Position numbers and translations under genes: made by a program. The notes under the pieces are model-generated. The model saw only the letters and a list, made by a program, of their open reading frames with translations. It had not been told where the DNA came from and did not search any database. Positions 1 through 8,608 of a stretch of DNA of 64,000 bases are shown piece by piece. This DNA is from Streptococcus equinus. Lineage in GTDB: Bacteria > Bacillota > Bacilli > Lactobacillales > Streptococcaceae. Location of the stretch: NCBI RefSeq assembly GCF_900104225.1, contig NZ_FNJK01000005.1, positions 1 to 64,000 of the forward strand. The letters run 5' to 3'. Positions within the stretch are counted from its first letter, which is position 1. Every line of letters begins with the position of its first letter.

Positions 1-19
1 ATTGGATAATCAATCATAG

Positions 20-135
20 TTAAGTGACGATAGCCTAGGAGATACACCTGTTCCCATGCCGAACACAGAAGTTAAGCCCTAGCACGCCTGATGTAGTTGG
101 GGGTTGCCCCCTGTTAGATATGGTAGTCGCTTAGC
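20..135 (+). rRNA. rrf: 5S ribosomal RNA
   Basis: The sequence shows the conserved 5S core, including the CCGAACACAGAAGTTAAGC block at about 59-77 and the closing helix formed by TTAAGTGAC near 20 and GTCGCTTAGC at 126-135. Bases 1-19 are the 23S-5S spacer, so the window opens at the tail of an rRNA operon. The exact ends are uncertain by one or two bases. Confidence 0.95.
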
Positions 136-140
136 ATTTA

Positions 141-214
141 TCCGCCATAGCTCAGTTGGTAGTAGCGCATGACTGTTAATCATGATGTCGTAGGTTCGAG
201 TCCTACTGGCGGAG
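141..214 (+). tRNA. tRNA-Asn (GTT)
   Basis: A full cloverleaf can be drawn: acceptor TCCGCCA (141-147) pairs with TGGCGGA (207-213), the anticodon loop 173-179 holds GTT at 175-177, and the T-loop carries GGTTCGAGTCC. The CCA end is not encoded. It follows 5S rRNA by 5 bases and is co-transcribed with it. tRNA-Asn beside 5S is a common streptococcal rRNA-operon ending. Confidence 0.97.
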
Positions 215-236
215 TTTTAAAGCGGTAGACGTAGAG

Positions 237-260
237 AGCAACCTTCGGGTTGCTTTTTTT
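237..260 (+). terminator. Rho-independent terminator of the rRNA operon
   Basis: A 7-bp stem AGCAACC / GGTTGCT closed by a TTCG tetraloop is followed by a run of T. Confidence 0.95.
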
Positions 261-275
261 CTGTCTTAAAGTATG

Positions 276-322
276 ATTTGGACATTTTTGTCATGTTCCT
301 TTTTGATTTCCACTTTTATAAT
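276..322 (+). promoter_or_regulatory. comX promoter with ComR-type box
   Basis: GACA-TTTT-TGTC-A-TGTT at 281-297 matches the right-hand part of the streptococcal ComR/XIP box (AACA-n-GACA-n4-TGTC-n-TGTT); the outer left arm is degenerate. A T-rich spacer and a TATAAT -10 (317-322) follow, and comX starts 42 nt later. This is the arrangement expected when ComR with its peptide switches on comX. No comR or comS gene lies in this window. Confidence 0.75.
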
Positions 323-363
323 AAAAGTACCTTTAAGGGAATAATAAAAGGAGAAATGAATCA

Positions 364-840
364 ATGGATTTTGAAGCATACTTTCAAACGGTTGTTCCAA
401 TCATCTTAAAACTAAGACGTCATTATTTTGTGAAACTGTGGGATTATGAGGACTGGGTTCAAGAGGGACGAATTGTCTTCTTTCAACTCTTAGAGGCCCA
501 TCCCGATCTTCTAATCAATGAAGGAAAACGATACACTTACTTTAAAACAAAATTTTCAAATCATGTTAAGGATACTATTAGACATCAGGAATCCTTTAAG
601 CGTAAGTTTAATCGCATGCCCTATGAGGAAATTGGTGAGGTTAGTCATGCGGTGCCACAAGTGTCTTTCTTTGAAGTCGTAGATTATGTGGCTTATCAAG
701 ATAGTTTAACCCGTTTGCGCGCAAGCTTAGGAGAAGAAGCGAAAGAAAAATTAGCTAAGGTTATTCGAGGAGAACGCTTTGAAGGAAAGAAAGCTTTCTT
801 AAAAGAAATTGCCCCTTATTTTGAGGATTTTAGAGCATAA
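364..840 (+). CDS. comX: Competence-specific alternative sigma factor ComX (SigX)
   Basis: This 158-residue protein resembles the streptococcal ComX/SigX family, which directs RNA polymerase to late competence genes with a TACGAATA (cin-box) promoter. The N-terminal half carries the sigma region-2-like segment (DYEDWVQEGRIVFF, about residues 27-40) and the short basic C-terminal half corresponds to region 4. The length is typical. An AAAGGAGAA ribosome site precedes the ATG. The position directly after an rRNA/tRNA-Asn end is the usual site of comX copies in streptococci. Transcription probably depends on ComR, given the box upstream. The gene is intact, so natural transformability is possible. 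Confidence 0.93.
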   Translation: MDFEAYFQTVVPIILKLRRHYFVKLWDYEDWVQEGRIVFFQLLEAHPDLLINEGKRYTYFKTKFSNHVKDTIRHQESFKRKFNRMPYEEIGEVSHAVPQVSFFEVVDYVAYQDSLTRLRASLGEEAKEKLAKVIRGERFEGKKAFLKEIAPYFEDFRA

Positions 841-871
841 AAAGGGATCAGAGATTTCTGATCCTTTTCTT
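841..871. terminator. Bidirectional terminator between comX and lysC
   Basis: The inverted repeat GGATCAGA / TCTGATCC is flanked by an A run on the left and T-rich sequence on the right, so it can end both the plus-strand comX and the minus-strand aspartate kinase transcripts. Confidence 0.85.
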
Positions 872-874
872 TAT

Positions 875-2230
875 TTATTCTGCTCGGAAAAATGCTTGAT
901 AGAGTGCGCGTACGGCTCCTTTTTCGTGTTCTGTTTGTGTAACGAACATGACTGAAACTTCACTAGAACCTTGAGAAATCATTTCCAAGTTAATATGTTT
1001 GTCTGACAAGGCTTTAGTTGCTGTTGCAGTTACCCCGATGTGGTTCTTCATATCTTCTCCGACAATCATAATGATTGAAAGGTTATGTTCGATATCAATT
1101 TCATCAACACCTAGTTCTCTTGTAAGATATGAAATAATTTCTTGTTCTTTGATAGGTGTCAATTCTCTTTCACGTACGATAACTGACATATCGTCAATAC
1201 CTGTTGGCATGTGTTCCCAACGGATATTTAAGTCTTCAAGGATTTGAAGGACTTTACGACCAAATCCGACTTCACGGTTCATAAGGTATTTAGACATGTT
1301 AATACTTGCAAATTCATCATCTGCTGCAATACCAATGACTGGGACTGTAGGTCCACTGTGTTTTAAGGTGATACGTGTACCTGGGTGTTCTGGGTTATTT
1401 GTGTTTTTGATAACGAGGGGAATTTTACCACGGTAAGCAGGAATAAGTGCTTCATCGTGTAGAACAGAAAATCCAGCGTAAGCAAGTTCACGCATTTCAC
1501 GGTATGTTAATTCTTGGATGGTGTGTGGTTTGTGAACAACACCTGGGTGAGCAGCAAAAATACCGTCAACATCAGTAAAGTTTTCATATAGGTCTGCTTT
1601 CACACCAGCTGCTACGATTGATCCAGAAATATCTGAACCACCACGAGAGAATGTGCAGATTTGATTGTCAACAGTTACTCCAAAGAAGCCTGGTATAACG
1701 AGGATTTCCTCAGAATCGCGTAATTCTTCAAGTTTATCATAGCTTGATGGAAGAATTCTAGCGTTTCCTGGTTCGCTTGAAACGATAATACCTGCTTCTT
1801 TAGGGTGAACATAGCGAGCGTTGAGCCCATTTTTACGGAAGAATTCTGCTACAAGTTTAGCGTTATTATCTTCACCAGCTGCTAGGAATGTGTCGTACAA
1901 GAATTCATTGCATTCGATAGGAAGTGTCGCAAGATTTGTAATCGCACCTGCAATTTTGCTCATGACTGATGAACTAAGTTCAAGTTCGTCAGCAATGGCT
2001 TGGTAACGGTTAATAATCCATTCTTGTGCAGCAGTGACGTCATCACCTGAGGTGTAGTTCTTATAATACTTAATAAGCGCATCGGTAACTTTTGTATCTT
2101 CTGAGTTACGTTTTCCGGGTGCTGATACAACAACAAAACGTCGTTCGCTATCAGATTTCACAATGTTCAAAACTTTTTTCAGTTGTTCAGCCGAAGCTAG
2201 TGAACTACCACCAAATTTGATTACTTTCAT
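875..2230 (-). CDS. lysC: Aspartate kinase
   Basis: It phosphorylates L-aspartate, the first step towards lysine, threonine, methionine and diaminopimelate for the cell wall. The N-terminal KFGGSS motif (residues 4-9) and the kinase core with FSRGGSDISGS are clear, and the C-terminal third contains paired ACT-type regulatory domains (from about residue 310). The start is the ATG at 2230 because GGAGAAGG lies just upstream and the kinase motif begins three codons in; an upstream in-frame start at 2263 lies inside the -10 box. The product is 451 residues, normal for monofunctional aspartokinases. Single gene with its own promoter. Which isozyme (lysine- or threonine-inhibited) cannot be read off. 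Confidence 0.95.
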   Translation of the reverse strand: MKVIKFGGSSLASAEQLKKVLNIVKSDSERRFVVVSAPGKRNSEDTKVTDALIKYYKNYTSGDDVTAAQEWIINRYQAIADELELSSSVMSKIAGAITNLATLPIECNEFLYDTFLAAGEDNNAKLVAEFFRKNGLNARYVHPKEAGIIVSSEPGNARILPSSYDKLEELRDSEEILVIPGFFGVTVDNQICTFSRGGSDISGSIVAAGVKADLYENFTDVDGIFAAHPGVVHKPHTIQELTYREMRELAYAGFSVLHDEALIPAYRGKIPLVIKNTNNPEHPGTRITLKHSGPTVPVIGIAADDEFASINMSKYLMNREVGFGRKVLQILEDLNIRWEHMPTGIDDMSVIVRERELTPIKEQEIISYLTRELGVDEIDIEHNLSIIMIVGEDMKNHIGVTATATKALSDKHINLEMISQGSSEVSVMFVTQTEHEKGAVRALYQAFFRAE

Positions 2231-2262
2231 GACCTTCTCCAAAATTCTAAAATTTGTATACA

Positions 2263-2291
2263 ATTATAGCAAAATTCTGAAAATTTGTCAG
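2263..2291 (-). promoter_or_regulatory. Promoter of lysC
   Basis: On the minus strand, CTGACA (2291-2286) and TATAAT (2268-2263) are separated by exactly 17 bp. The start codon lies about 32 nt downstream. Confidence 0.8.
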
Positions 2292-2326
2292 TAGTTTTTA
2301 AAATAAAAAGATAGTATAATAGAGGA

Positions 2327-2974
2327 ATGGAAAAATTTAAAGCAATTATTTTTGATATGGATGGTGTCTTATTCGATACTGAAACCTTTTATTACCGTCG
2401 TCGTGAGAAGTTCTTAGCTGAAAAGGGGATTAGCATAAAGCATTTACCACCTAGTTTTTTCATTGGTGGCAATATGAAACAAATTTGGCCAGATATTTTA
2501 CGTGATGATTTTGATAAGTGGGATACTGAACAACTTCAAAAAGAGTATTCAATTTACAAAAAAACTCATCCACTTCCTTATAAGAATTTGATTTTTGAGG
2601 ATACATTTGAGGTTGTTAAGGGGCTTTTTGATAAAGGTTTTCGTCTAGGGCTTGCTTCTAGTTCAACAAAACATGATATTCTGAAAGCACTCGATGAAAC
2701 ACAGTTAAGAGAGTATTTTTCGGTGATTTTATCAGGGGAAGAATTCGAAAAAGGAAAGCCACACCCTGCCATTTATCAAGAAGCAAGACGACAACTTGGT
2801 TTTAATAATGAAGAAACTCTTGTTATTGAAGATAGTGAAAAGGGCATTCAGGCTGGTGTTTCTGCTGATTTAGCTGTTTGGGCTATTGAAGATACTTTGT
2901 TTGATATGGATCAAAGTAAAGCCAGCCGCTTGGTGAAAAACTTGACTCAAGTTATTGAGGATTTATCAAAATAG
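2327..2974 (+). CDS. HAD-superfamily hydrolase (phosphatase, subfamily IA)
   Basis: The 215-residue protein shows motif I FDMDGVLFDTET (about residues 9-20), motif II SSS (about 110), a lysine before the GKPHP segment, and motif III VIEDSEKGIQAG (about 170-181). The helical cap lies between motifs I and II, as in beta-phosphoglucomutase- and phosphoglycolate-phosphatase-like enzymes. It is cytosolic and its substrate is unknown. The -10 box TATAAT (2315-2320) ends only 6 nt before the ATG, so the mRNA is probably leaderless or nearly so; the AGAGGA between them would fall at or before the transcription start. It precedes the fatty-acid cluster but has its own promoter and is probably not part of it. 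Confidence 0.88.
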   Translation: MEKFKAIIFDMDGVLFDTETFYYRRREKFLAEKGISIKHLPPSFFIGGNMKQIWPDILRDDFDKWDTEQLQKEYSIYKKTHPLPYKNLIFEDTFEVVKGLFDKGFRLGLASSSTKHDILKALDETQLREYFSVILSGEEFEKGKPHPAIYQEARRQLGFNNEETLVIEDSEKGIQAGVSADLAVWAIEDTLFDMDQSKASRLVKNLTQVIEDLSK

Positions 2975-3013
2975 TGGTATTAAGGTAGGAGTAATCCTAC
3001 TTTTTTTCTATAA

Positions 3014-3048
3014 TAGTTTGATATACAAAATATTAAAAAATCAAACTA
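3014..3048 (+). promoter_or_regulatory. Upstream FabT-like half-site pair
   Basis: TAGTTTGA (3014-3021) and TCAAACTA (3041-3048) form a perfect inverted repeat separated by 19 bp. The first arm also starts a near-consensus compact site, TTTGATATACAAA (3017-3029, one mismatch to TTTGAnnnTCAAA). It lies upstream of the fabM -35 region. Confidence 0.55.
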
Positions 3049-3073
3049 AATTATCAAAAATACGATTTTTTTC

Positions 3074-3138
3074 TTGATTTAACAATGATTAGTATGCTAA
3101 AATAGCTGTTGCTAAATAGTTTTATTATCAAACTATTT
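3074..3138 (+). promoter_or_regulatory. fabM promoter with overlapping FabT-type operator
   Basis: TTGATT (3074-3079), an 18-bp spacer and an extended -10 TGC-TAAAAT (3095-3103) make a good sigma-70 promoter. Across the expected start point lies the long palindrome AAATAGTTT / AAACTATTT (3114-3138), whose centre TTTTATTATCAAA differs by one base from the FabT consensus. FabT with acyl-ACP would block initiation here. Confidence 0.7.
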
Positions 3139-3166
3139 TTTTATCACATCTGATGGAGGTAGGTAG

Positions 3167-3955
3167 ATGTCTTTCGATAATGTGATTTATGAAAAGGGAG
3201 AAGTCGCAACTTTAACCTTGAATCGCCCTGATATTTCGAATGGTTTTAATATTCCAACTTGTCAAGAGATTCTTGAGGTTTTGGAGCTTGTAAAAGCAGA
3301 TGATTCTGTAAAAATTTTGGTCATTAAAGCAGTTGGTAAAGTCTTTTCAATTGGTGGTGACTTAGCAGAGATGCAACGTGCAGTTGAATCTGATAATGTG
3401 GAATCTCTTGTTGAAATTGCTAGTTTGGTTAATAAAATTTCTTTTGCAATGAAGAAATTGCCTAAACCAGTCATTATGAGTGTCGATGGTGCGGTTGCTG
3501 GTGCGGCTGCAAACATGGCTGTTGCGGCAGATTTTGTTGTAGCAAGTGAAAAAGCTAAATTCATTCAAGCTTTTGTGGGTGTCGGTCTTGCTCCAGATGC
3601 TGGTGGTCTTTTCTTGATGAGTCGAGCAATTGGAACAACACGTGCTGTTCAATTAGCTATGACTGGTGAAGGGGTAAATGCTGAAAAAGCCCTTGATTAT
3701 GGAATTGTTTACCGACTTTGTGAATCAGAAAAGCTTGAGCGAACAACTAATCAGTTAACGAAACGTTTACTTCGTGGCTCTATCAATTCTTATCGAGCAA
3801 TTAAGGAAATGTCTTGGAAAGCTCAATTTGAAGGTTGGGAAGATTATGCAAAACTTGAATTGCAACTTCAAGAAGAATTAGCATTTAAGGAAGATTTCAA
3901 AGAAGGTGTTCGTGCTTTTGCTGAAAAACGCCGTCCGAAATTTTCTGGAAAATAG
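3167..3955 (+). CDS. fabM: trans-2-decenoyl-ACP isomerase
   Basis: A crotonase-fold protein of 262 residues that isomerises trans-2- to cis-3-decenoyl-ACP, the branch point for unsaturated fatty acids in streptococci, which lack fabA. The oxyanion-hole segments are visible at about residues 60-67 ([10 protein letters not shown]) and 105-115 ([12 protein letters not shown]), and the length fits. The ribosome site GGAGGTAGG precedes the ATG. It opens the fab cluster, upstream of fabT, and is under a FabT-type operator. General enoyl-CoA hydratase activity is the alternative, but the position makes FabM the best call. Confidence 0.93.
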   Translation: MSFDNVIYEKGEVATLTLNRPDISNGFNIPTCQEILEVLELVKADDSVKILVIKAVGKVFSIGGDLAEMQRAVESDNVESLVEIASLVNKISFAMKKLPKPVIMSVDGAVAGAAANMAVAADFVVASEKAKFIQAFVGVGLAPDAGGLFLMSRAIGTTRAVQLAMTGEGVNAEKALDYGIVYRLCESEKLERTTNQLTKRLLRGSINSYRAIKEMSWKAQFEGWEDYAKLELQLQEELAFKEDFKEGVRAFAEKRRPKFSGK

Positions 3956-3967
3956 TGTAAATAATTG

Positions 3968-3980
3968 TTTGATTTTCAAA
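3968..3980 (+). promoter_or_regulatory. FabT operator in the fabM-fabT gap
   Basis: TTTGA-TTT-TCAAA is an exact match to the streptococcal FabT core palindrome. It lies 29 bp upstream of the fabT -35 box. Confidence 0.75.
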
Positions 3981-4008
3981 TTATTTTTTCAGTTTGACCC
4001 GAAAGACC

Positions 4009-4050
4009 TTGCAAAATATTTTGATGTTTGATATACTTTGATTGTCAAAG
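4009..4050 (+). promoter_or_regulatory. fabT promoter and autoregulatory FabT operator
   Basis: TTGCAA (4009-4014), 17 bp, TATACT (4032-4037). The perfect palindrome CTTTGA-TTG-TCAAAG (4036-4050) overlaps the end of the -10 box and the start point, so FabT would repress its own gene and those downstream. Confidence 0.82.
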
Positions 4051-4070
4051 TTTATTTAGGAGGTGAAATC

Positions 4071-4505
4071 TTGGATTATAATAGAATTAATGAATATTTG
4101 GTTGATATTTTTAATCGAGTACAGGTTATTGAAGAGACTAGTTTACGAACAAGTCAGTTCAACGATGTTTCATTAAAGGAAATGCATACCATTGAGATTA
4201 TTGGTAAGAATTCTAATGTGACTCCAAGTGATATTGCACGTGAGTTGATGTTAACCCTCGGTACAATAACCACTAGTTTAAATAAACTTGAGGCAAAAGG
4301 TTATATTGAAAGACAACGTTCAAAATTAGATCGTCGTGTGGTTCATTTAACTTTAACAAAAAAAGGAAGATTATTAGATAGGCTTCATCATAAATTCCAT
4401 AAGAATATGGTTGCTCATATTGCTGAGGATATGAATGAAGAAGAACTAGAAGCTCTTTTAAGAGGGCTTAAAAATCTTCACAAGTTTCTTGAGGAGTTAA
4501 TGTAA
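4071..4505 (+). CDS. fabT: MarR-family fatty-acid synthesis repressor FabT
   Basis: This winged-helix repressor of the fab genes uses long-chain acyl-ACP as corepressor. The wing/recognition region ([20 protein letters not shown] and [21 protein letters not shown]) is well preserved. I place the start at TTG 4071: it follows GGAGGTGA by 6 nt and gives 144 residues, the usual FabT size. An in-frame TTG at 4038 lies inside the operator and before the transcription start. It is followed by fabH with a 2-nt gap and is therefore translationally linked to it. Confidence 0.93.
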   Translation: MDYNRINEYLVDIFNRVQVIEETSLRTSQFNDVSLKEMHTIEIIGKNSNVTPSDIARELMLTLGTITTSLNKLEAKGYIERQRSKLDRRVVHLTLTKKGRLLDRLHHKFHKNMVAHIAEDMNEEELEALLRGLKNLHKFLEELM

Positions 4506-4507
4506 TA

Positions 4508-5482
4508 ATGGTATTTGCAAGAATTGCTCAGGCAGCAGCCTATGCCCCTGAACAAGTGATTACAAACGATGATTTGTCTGAAATCATGGACACCAGCGAT
4601 GAGTGGATTTCATCACGTACGGGAATTAGAAGACGACACATCACTCGAACTGAAACAACTAGTGATTTAGGGACGCAAGTTGCAAAACAACTAATTTCAA
4701 AAGCTGGTTTGTCAGCTGAGGATATTGATTTCATCATTGTTGCAACAATTACCCCTGATAGTCTTATGCCATCAACAGCGGCTCGTGTTCAAGCAAATAT
4801 TGGTGCCGTTAATGCCTTTGCGATGGATATGACAGCAGCATGTAGTGGATTTGTATTTGCTCTTGCGACTGCTGATAAATTTATTCAATCAGGTATGTAT
4901 AAACGAGGAATCGTTATTGGTGCTGAAACATTGTCAAAAACGCTAGATTGGTCAGATCGAAGCACCTCTGTTTTATTCGGTGATGGCGCTGGTGGTGTCT
5001 TACTTGAAGCATCAGATACAAAACATTTCCTAGCGGAATCCTTGAACACTGATGGTAGCCGTGGCCTTAGCTTAACTTCAGGTAAAGTTGGCTTATCTTC
5101 ACCATTTTCTGAAAAAGAAGAGGATGATAAATTCTTGAAAATGGATGGCCGAGCTATTTTTGATTTTGCAATCAGAGATGTGGCTAAGAATATCAAAGCG
5201 CTTATTGAAGATTCTGACGTTTCAGCAGATGATTTAGATTATCTGTTCTTACACCAAGCTAATATCCGTATTTTGGATAAAATCGCTAAAAAAGTTGGTG
5301 TTGATGTCAGCAAGTTGCCCGCAAATATGATGGAGTATGGTAACACAAGCGCTGCAAGTATTCCAATTTTATTGGCAGAATATGTTGATAAAGGACTTGT
5401 AAAACTAGATGGTTCCCAAACAGTTCTTTTCTCTGCTTTCGGTGGAGGTTTGACATGGGGAAGTCTAATTGTTAAAATCTAG
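4508..5482 (+). CDS. fabH: 3-oxoacyl-ACP synthase III
   Basis: It condenses acetyl-CoA with malonyl-ACP to start fatty-acid chains. The catalytic triad is visible: Cys112 in TAACSGF, His249 in LFLHQAN and Asn279 in EYGNTSAAS. The 324-residue length is typical. Two bases separate it from fabT, and acpP follows after 61 bp. Confidence 0.97.
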   Translation: MVFARIAQAAAYAPEQVITNDDLSEIMDTSDEWISSRTGIRRRHITRTETTSDLGTQVAKQLISKAGLSAEDIDFIIVATITPDSLMPSTAARVQANIGAVNAFAMDMTAACSGFVFALATADKFIQSGMYKRGIVIGAETLSKTLDWSDRSTSVLFGDGAGGVLLEASDTKHFLAESLNTDGSRGLSLTSGKVGLSSPFSEKEEDDKFLKMDGRAIFDFAIRDVAKNIKALIEDSDVSADDLDYLFLHQANIRILDKIAKKVGVDVSKLPANMMEYGNTSAASIPILLAEYVDKGLVKLDGSQTVLFSAFGGGLTWGSLIVKI

Positions 5483-5543
5483 TTACAAACTTGTGCATTA
5501 GCATGAGATAAATTTATATATATTTATTAAGGAGAAATTAATC

Positions 5544-5768
5544 ATGGCAGTATTTGAAAAAGTACAAGAAATTATCGTTGAAGAACTTGGAAAAGAAGCA
5601 GAAGAAGTTAAATTGGAAACAACTTTCGATGAACTTGATGCTGATTCACTTGATGTTTTCCAAGTAATCTCAGAAATCGAAGATGCATTTGATATTCAAA
5701 TCGAAACTGAAGAAGGTCTTAACACTGTAGGTGACTTGGTTGCTTACGTTGAAGAAAAAACAAAATAA
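5544..5768 (+). CDS. acpP: Acyl carrier protein
   Basis: A 74-residue acidic helical protein that carries growing acyl chains on 4'-phosphopantetheine attached to Ser35 in the DADSLD motif. AAGGAG lies 8 nt before the ATG. It sits between fabH and fabK, as in other streptococci. Streptococci often have a second ACP gene elsewhere; the position identifies this one as the fatty-acid synthesis ACP. Confidence 0.96.
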   Translation: MAVFEKVQEIIVEELGKEAEEVKLETTFDELDADSLDVFQVISEIEDAFDIQIETEEGLNTVGDLVAYVEEKTK

Positions 5769-5777
5769 TAACATGGA

Positions 5778-5861
5778 TGGAGTTGGGATTAAAAACTAAC
5801 TCCACTATATATTTAGTTGAAAGGGCTGTGGGATAAGTTGCTAAAGAGCGAAAAACTTATC
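5778..5861 (+). promoter_or_regulatory. Two stem-loops in the acpP-fabK gap
   Basis: TGGAGTT (5778-5784) pairs with AACTCCA (5798-5804), and GATAAGTT (5832-5839) pairs with AACTTATC (5854-5861). Neither has a clean T run, so they are weak terminators at best and may be processing or attenuation structures that lower fabK expression relative to the abundant acpP message. Confidence 0.45.
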
Positions 5862-5888
5862 TTACTCCCTCTCTTCTTATTATGATAG

Positions 5889-5901
5889 TTTGACTATCAA
5901 A
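5889..5901 (+). promoter_or_regulatory. FabT operator upstream of fabK
   Basis: TTTGA-CTA-TCAAA is an exact FabT core, with flanking bases AG and TT extending the palindrome. It marks a FabT-controlled internal promoter for fabK onwards; a clear -35/-10 pair could not be fixed. Confidence 0.75.
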
Positions 5902-5933
5902 TTATTGTTTGGTAAAGACTAAGAAGGTTTAAC

Positions 5934-6902
5934 ATGAAAACACGTATTACAGAATTATTAAATATCAAATATCCAATTTTTCAAGGTGGTATGGCCTGGG
6001 TTGCCGATGGTGACTTGGCTGGTGCCGTTTCAAACGCTGGTGGTTTAGGTATTATCGGTGGTGGTAATGCCCCTAAAGAAGTTGTTAAAGCTAATATTGA
6101 TAAGGTTAAACAAATCACTGATAAACCTTTTGGTGTTAACATTATGCTTTTGTCACCATTTGTTGAAGATATTGTCGACCTTGTTATTGAAGAAGGGGTT
6201 AAAGTTGTTACAACTGGTGCTGGGAACCCTGGTAAATACATGGAACGTTTCCATGAAGCTGGTATTACAGTTATCCCAGTTGTTCCTAGTGTTGCACTTG
6301 CAAAACGTATGGAAAAACTAGGAGCAGATGCTGTTATCGCTGAAGGTATGGAAGCTGGCGGTCACATTGGTAAATTGACAACAATGACACTAGTACGTCA
6401 AGTTGTTGATGCAGTTAACATTCCAGTTATTGGTGCTGGTGGTGTTGGTGATGGTCGTGGTGCAGCAGCAATCTTTATGCTTGGTGCAGAAGCTGTTCAA
6501 GTCGGAACTCGCTTTGCTGTTTCAAAAGAATCTAATGCACATCAAAACTTCAAAGATAAAATTTTAAAAGCAAAAGATATTGATACAGTTATTTCTGCAT
6601 CTGTTGTTGGACATCCAGTCCGTGCTGTTAAAAATAAATTGACAACATCATATGCACACGCAGAAAAAGATTTCTTAGCTGGTCGTAAGACTAAAGAAGA
6701 TATCGAAGTATTGGGAGCAGGTGCTTTGCGTAACGCTGTTGTCGATGGTGATGTTGTGACTGGTTCAGTCATGGCAGGACAAATTGCAGGTTTGATTCGT
6801 AAAGAAGAAACTTGTGAAGAAATCTTGAAAGATCTCTATTATGGTGCTCAAGAAGTTATCTTAGAAGAAGCTAAACGTTGGGCTGATATTGAGAAAGATT
6901 AA
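5934..6902 (+). CDS. fabK: Enoyl-ACP reductase II (FMN-dependent)
   Basis: It carries out the last reduction of each elongation cycle with NAD(P)H and FMN; in streptococci it replaces triclosan-sensitive FabI. The protein is a nitronate-monooxygenase-like TIM barrel of 322 residues with glycine-rich phosphate-binding segments AGGLGIIGGGNA (about residues 36-47), EGMEAGGHIG (about 139-148) and GAGGVGDGRGAAA (about 167-179). It is first of the fabK-accA run behind a FabT box. Confidence 0.95.
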   Translation: MKTRITELLNIKYPIFQGGMAWVADGDLAGAVSNAGGLGIIGGGNAPKEVVKANIDKVKQITDKPFGVNIMLLSPFVEDIVDLVIEEGVKVVTTGAGNPGKYMERFHEAGITVIPVVPSVALAKRMEKLGADAVIAEGMEAGGHIGKLTTMTLVRQVVDAVNIPVIGAGGVGDGRGAAAIFMLGAEAVQVGTRFAVSKESNAHQNFKDKILKAKDIDTVISASVVGHPVRAVKNKLTTSYAHAEKDFLAGRKTKEDIEVLGAGALRNAVVDGDVVTGSVMAGQIAGLIRKEETCEEILKDLYYGAQEVILEEAKRWADIEKD

Positions 6903-6946
6903 TATTTCTATTTAAATAAAAATCAAATTCCGTTTGGGAGGATTTA

Positions 6947-7867
6947 ATGACGAAAACTGCCTTTTTATTTGCTGGTCAAGGGGCTCAAAAACTTGGAATG
7001 GCAAGTGATTTATATGAAAAATATCCGATTGTTAGGGAGACTTTTGATCAAGCTAGTTCTATTCTTGGCTATAATCTTCGTGATTTAATTGATAAGGAAG
7101 AAGATAAATTAAATCAAACACGCTACACACAGCCGGCTATTTTAACAACATCTGTTGCGATTTATCGTTTATTGCAAGAGAAAGGCTTTAAAGCTGACAT
7201 GGTTGCTGGACTTTCACTAGGTGAGTATTCAGCTTTGGTGGCTTCAGGAGCTTTAAGTTTTGAAGATGCTGTTGCATTAGTGGCAAAACGTGGTGAATTT
7301 ATGGAGACTGCAGCTCCAGCTGGAACTGGAAAAATGGTTGCTGTCATGAATACGGAAGCATCTCTTATTGAAGATATTTGTCAAAAAGCTTCTATTAAAG
7401 GTGTGGTAACACCAGCAAACTATAATACCCCAGCACAGATTGTGATTGGTGGTGAAACTGAAGCTGTTAATTATGCTGTTGAATTACTTAAGGAAGCTGG
7501 AGTGAAACGTTTGATTCCGTTGAAGGTTTCAGGCCCATTCCATACTGCTTTGTTAGCACCAGCTAGCAAACGTCTTTCAGAAGTACTTGATAAAGTTACT
7601 TTTTCTGACTTTGACATTCCATTGATTGGAAATACGGAAGCAAAAGTGATGGAGTACAGTGATATTAAAGCTTTACTTGCTAGACAAGTGAAAGAACCTG
7701 TTCGTTTTTATGATTCTATCGAGACAATGCGTAAGCTTGGAATGACAGAAGTTATTGAAATTGGGCCAGGTAAAGTTTTGAGTGGATTTCTTCGCAAAAT
7801 TGATAAAAGTATTCCAACCTCAACAGTAGAAGATGAAGCAAGCTTAAATGTTTTGCTAGAAAAATAG
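6947..7867 (+). CDS. fabD: Malonyl-CoA:ACP acyltransferase
   Basis: It loads malonyl groups from CoA onto ACP. The nucleophile Ser90 lies in GLSLGE, the family GxSxGE motif, and His199 in the SGPFHTAL segment completes the dyad. The N-terminal FLFAGQGAQ is also typical. The 306-residue length is normal. GGGAGG precedes the ATG; fabG follows after 9 bp. Confidence 0.96.
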   Translation: MTKTAFLFAGQGAQKLGMASDLYEKYPIVRETFDQASSILGYNLRDLIDKEEDKLNQTRYTQPAILTTSVAIYRLLQEKGFKADMVAGLSLGEYSALVASGALSFEDAVALVAKRGEFMETAAPAGTGKMVAVMNTEASLIEDICQKASIKGVVTPANYNTPAQIVIGGETEAVNYAVELLKEAGVKRLIPLKVSGPFHTALLAPASKRLSEVLDKVTFSDFDIPLIGNTEAKVMEYSDIKALLARQVKEPVRFYDSIETMRKLGMTEVIEIGPGKVLSGFLRKIDKSIPTSTVEDEASLNVLLEK

Positions 7868-7876
7868 GAGATAATC

Positions 7877-8608
7877 ATGGATATCAAAAATAAGAACGTT
7901 TTTGTAACAGGGTCAACTCGCGGAATTGGTTTAGCTATTGCCCATCGTTTTGCTAGTCTTGGAGCTAACGTGGTTCTTAATGGTCGTTCACAAATTTCAG
8001 CAGAATTGATTGATAGTTTTAAAGATTATCAAGTAAAAGTTGTTGCCATTTCTGGTGATGTTTCACAATTTGAAGATGCGAAACGCATGGTTGATGAAGC
8101 TATTGCTGAGCTAGGTTCAGTTGATATTTTGGTCAACAATGCGGGTATCACAAATGATAAATTAATGTTGAAAATGACTGAAGCTGACTTTGAATCAGTG
8201 CTTAAAGTGAATTTGACTGGTGCTTTCAACATGACGCAATCAGTCTTGAAGCCGATGACACGTGCTCGTCAGGGTGCTATCATTAACTTGTCTAGTGTTG
8301 TTGGTTTGACAGGAAATGTTGGACAAGCAAACTATGCTGCTTCAAAAGCTGGTTTGATTGGCTTTACGAAATCAGTTGCTCGTGAAGTTGCTGCGCGTGG
8401 TGTTCGTGTAAATGCTATTGCGCCAGGATTTATTGAGTCAGATATGACTGATGCGATTCCTGAAAAAATGCAAGAAGCGATTTTAGCAGGTATTCCAATG
8501 AAACGTATTGGTAAAGCTGAAGAAGTGGCAACTGTTGCAAGTTTCTTGGCTGAACAAGAATATTTGACTGGGCAAGTCATTGCAATTGATGGTGGTATGG
8601 CAATGTAA
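7877..8608 (+). CDS. fabG: 3-oxoacyl-ACP reductase
   Basis: A short-chain dehydrogenase that reduces 3-ketoacyl-ACP with NADPH. It shows the TGSTRGIG cofactor loop (11-18), NNAG (87-90), and the catalytic Ser140, Tyr153 and Lys157 (YAASK). 243 residues. AGGAG precedes the ATG, nine bases after fabD. Confidence 0.96.
   Translation: MDIKNKNVFVTGSTRGIGLAIAHRFASLGANVVLNGRSQISAELIDSFKDYQVKVVAISGDVSQFEDAKRMVDEAIAELGSVDILVNNAGITNDKLMLKMTEADFESVLKVNLTGAFNMTQSVLKPMTRARQGAIINLSSVVGLTGNVGQANYAASKAGLIGFTKSVAREVAARGVRVNAIAPGFIESDMTDAIPEKMQEAILAGIPMKRIGKAEEVATVASFLAEQEYLTGQVIAIDGGMAM

Noticed and set aside
4038..4070. Upstream TTG for fabT
   Set aside because: It lies inside the FabT operator and at or before the start of transcription.
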